From the NCBI GenBank assembly GCA_902766045.1, contig CACXCA010000022.1, positions 122,429-186,428 of the forward strand: 64,000 nucleotides of DNA, in the 5' to 3' direction. Position 1 is the stretch's first letter. Every line of letters begins with the position of its first letter. Under the pieces are notes generated by a model. The model was not told the origin of the DNA. It saw nothing but the letters and a program-made list of their open reading frames with translations, and did no database searches. Shown here piece by piece: positions 63,867-64,000 of the stretch. The stretch comes from an uncultured Bacteroidales bacterium. Its GTDB lineage: Bacteria > Bacteroidota > Bacteroidia > Bacteroidales > Paludibacteraceae. The position numbers and the translations under genes are program-made.

Positions 63867-64000
63867 CCAATAGAATTAAACATTTTTAATAGAAATACAA
63901 AAGACAATCATTCTAAAACGCAACTTGGAAAAATCTTCCCCTTTGAATATAATTTATTGTGTTGAAGACAATAAGCACCTCTTTAAACGCAATCACACTA

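Larger units (their letters stand above)
63170..64000. other. AT-rich end region without a long gene
   Basis: This stretch holds two terminators, the 30-residue peptide unit and an outward promoter. Between 63668 and 63836 nothing was recognised. Confidence 0.6.

Overview
This window is chromosomal DNA from a member of the Bacteroidota, most likely order Bacteroidales. The grounds are: (i) promoters that repeatedly match the Bacteroidetes -33 TTTG / -7 TAnnTTTG pattern with a 18-20 bp spacer; (ii) gene families and neighbourhoods typical of the phylum (DUF4271-hemD-rnpA-yidD, argR-GNAT-argG, tandem DUF4230, the TGS-nucleoside kinase fusion, dCMP deaminase-S41 peptidase); and (iii) C-terminal type IX secretion (T9SS) sorting domains on surface proteins. 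Presence of T9SS cargo argues against the genus Bacteroides proper. The genus cannot be fixed from sequence reading alone. No rRNA, tRNA, CRISPR array, IS element or integrase was seen.

Layout. 1-8036: two adjacent giant modular BspA/26-residue-repeat surface proteins, the first cut by the window edge. 8188-13444: housekeeping genes on the + strand (rpsO, dCMP deaminase, S41 protease, greA, HIT protein, DUF4271, hemD). 13486-17171: rnpA, yidD, an arginine block (argR with an ARG box, a GNAT acyltransferase, argG) and folA. 17264-24776: mainly - strand: two DUF4230 proteins, a divergent MFS transporter, a nucleoside kinase, a lipoprotein, a zinc-ribbon protein, methionine aminopeptidase and TrkH. 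24886-28281: a Cas4/RecB-type nuclease fused to an SF1 helicase. 28372-37043 (mostly - strand): pckA, a HAL/PAL-type lyase with an SSG cofactor triad, a Cys/Met-rich lipoprotein, a thioesterase, an amino-acid:cation symporter and a DUF2339 membrane protein. 37560-44661: a cello-oligosaccharide/beta-glucan block (GH94 phosphorylase, GH5, GH3, MelB-type symporter) with no SusC/SusD. 45280-47332: a lipoprotein-LolA-FabG operon. 47548-51215: a GT2 glycosyltransferase, a T9SS-exported trypsin-like protease and 5-formyl-THF cyclo-ligase. 51366-63169: an operon of a TraO-like outer-membrane barrel protein, a lipoprotein and a 3427-residue T9SS surface protein. 63170-64000: no long gene, but a compact promoter-small peptide-terminator unit and a promoter pointing out of the window.

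How the parts fit. Envelope and surface biology dominates both ends: BspA modules, the giant T9SS protein, an exported protease and many lipoproteins. The middle holds housekeeping functions plus an inner-membrane route for cellodextrins (symporter plus phosphorylase, giving glucose-1-phosphate). The strongest leads are: the 26-residue repeats whose variation is confined to four residues per repeat; the barrel-lipoprotein-giant-protein operon; two small unannotated ORFs (37299-37394 and 63492-63584); and a recurring layout in which terminator-like hairpins sit directly before the next start codon with no room for a promoter.
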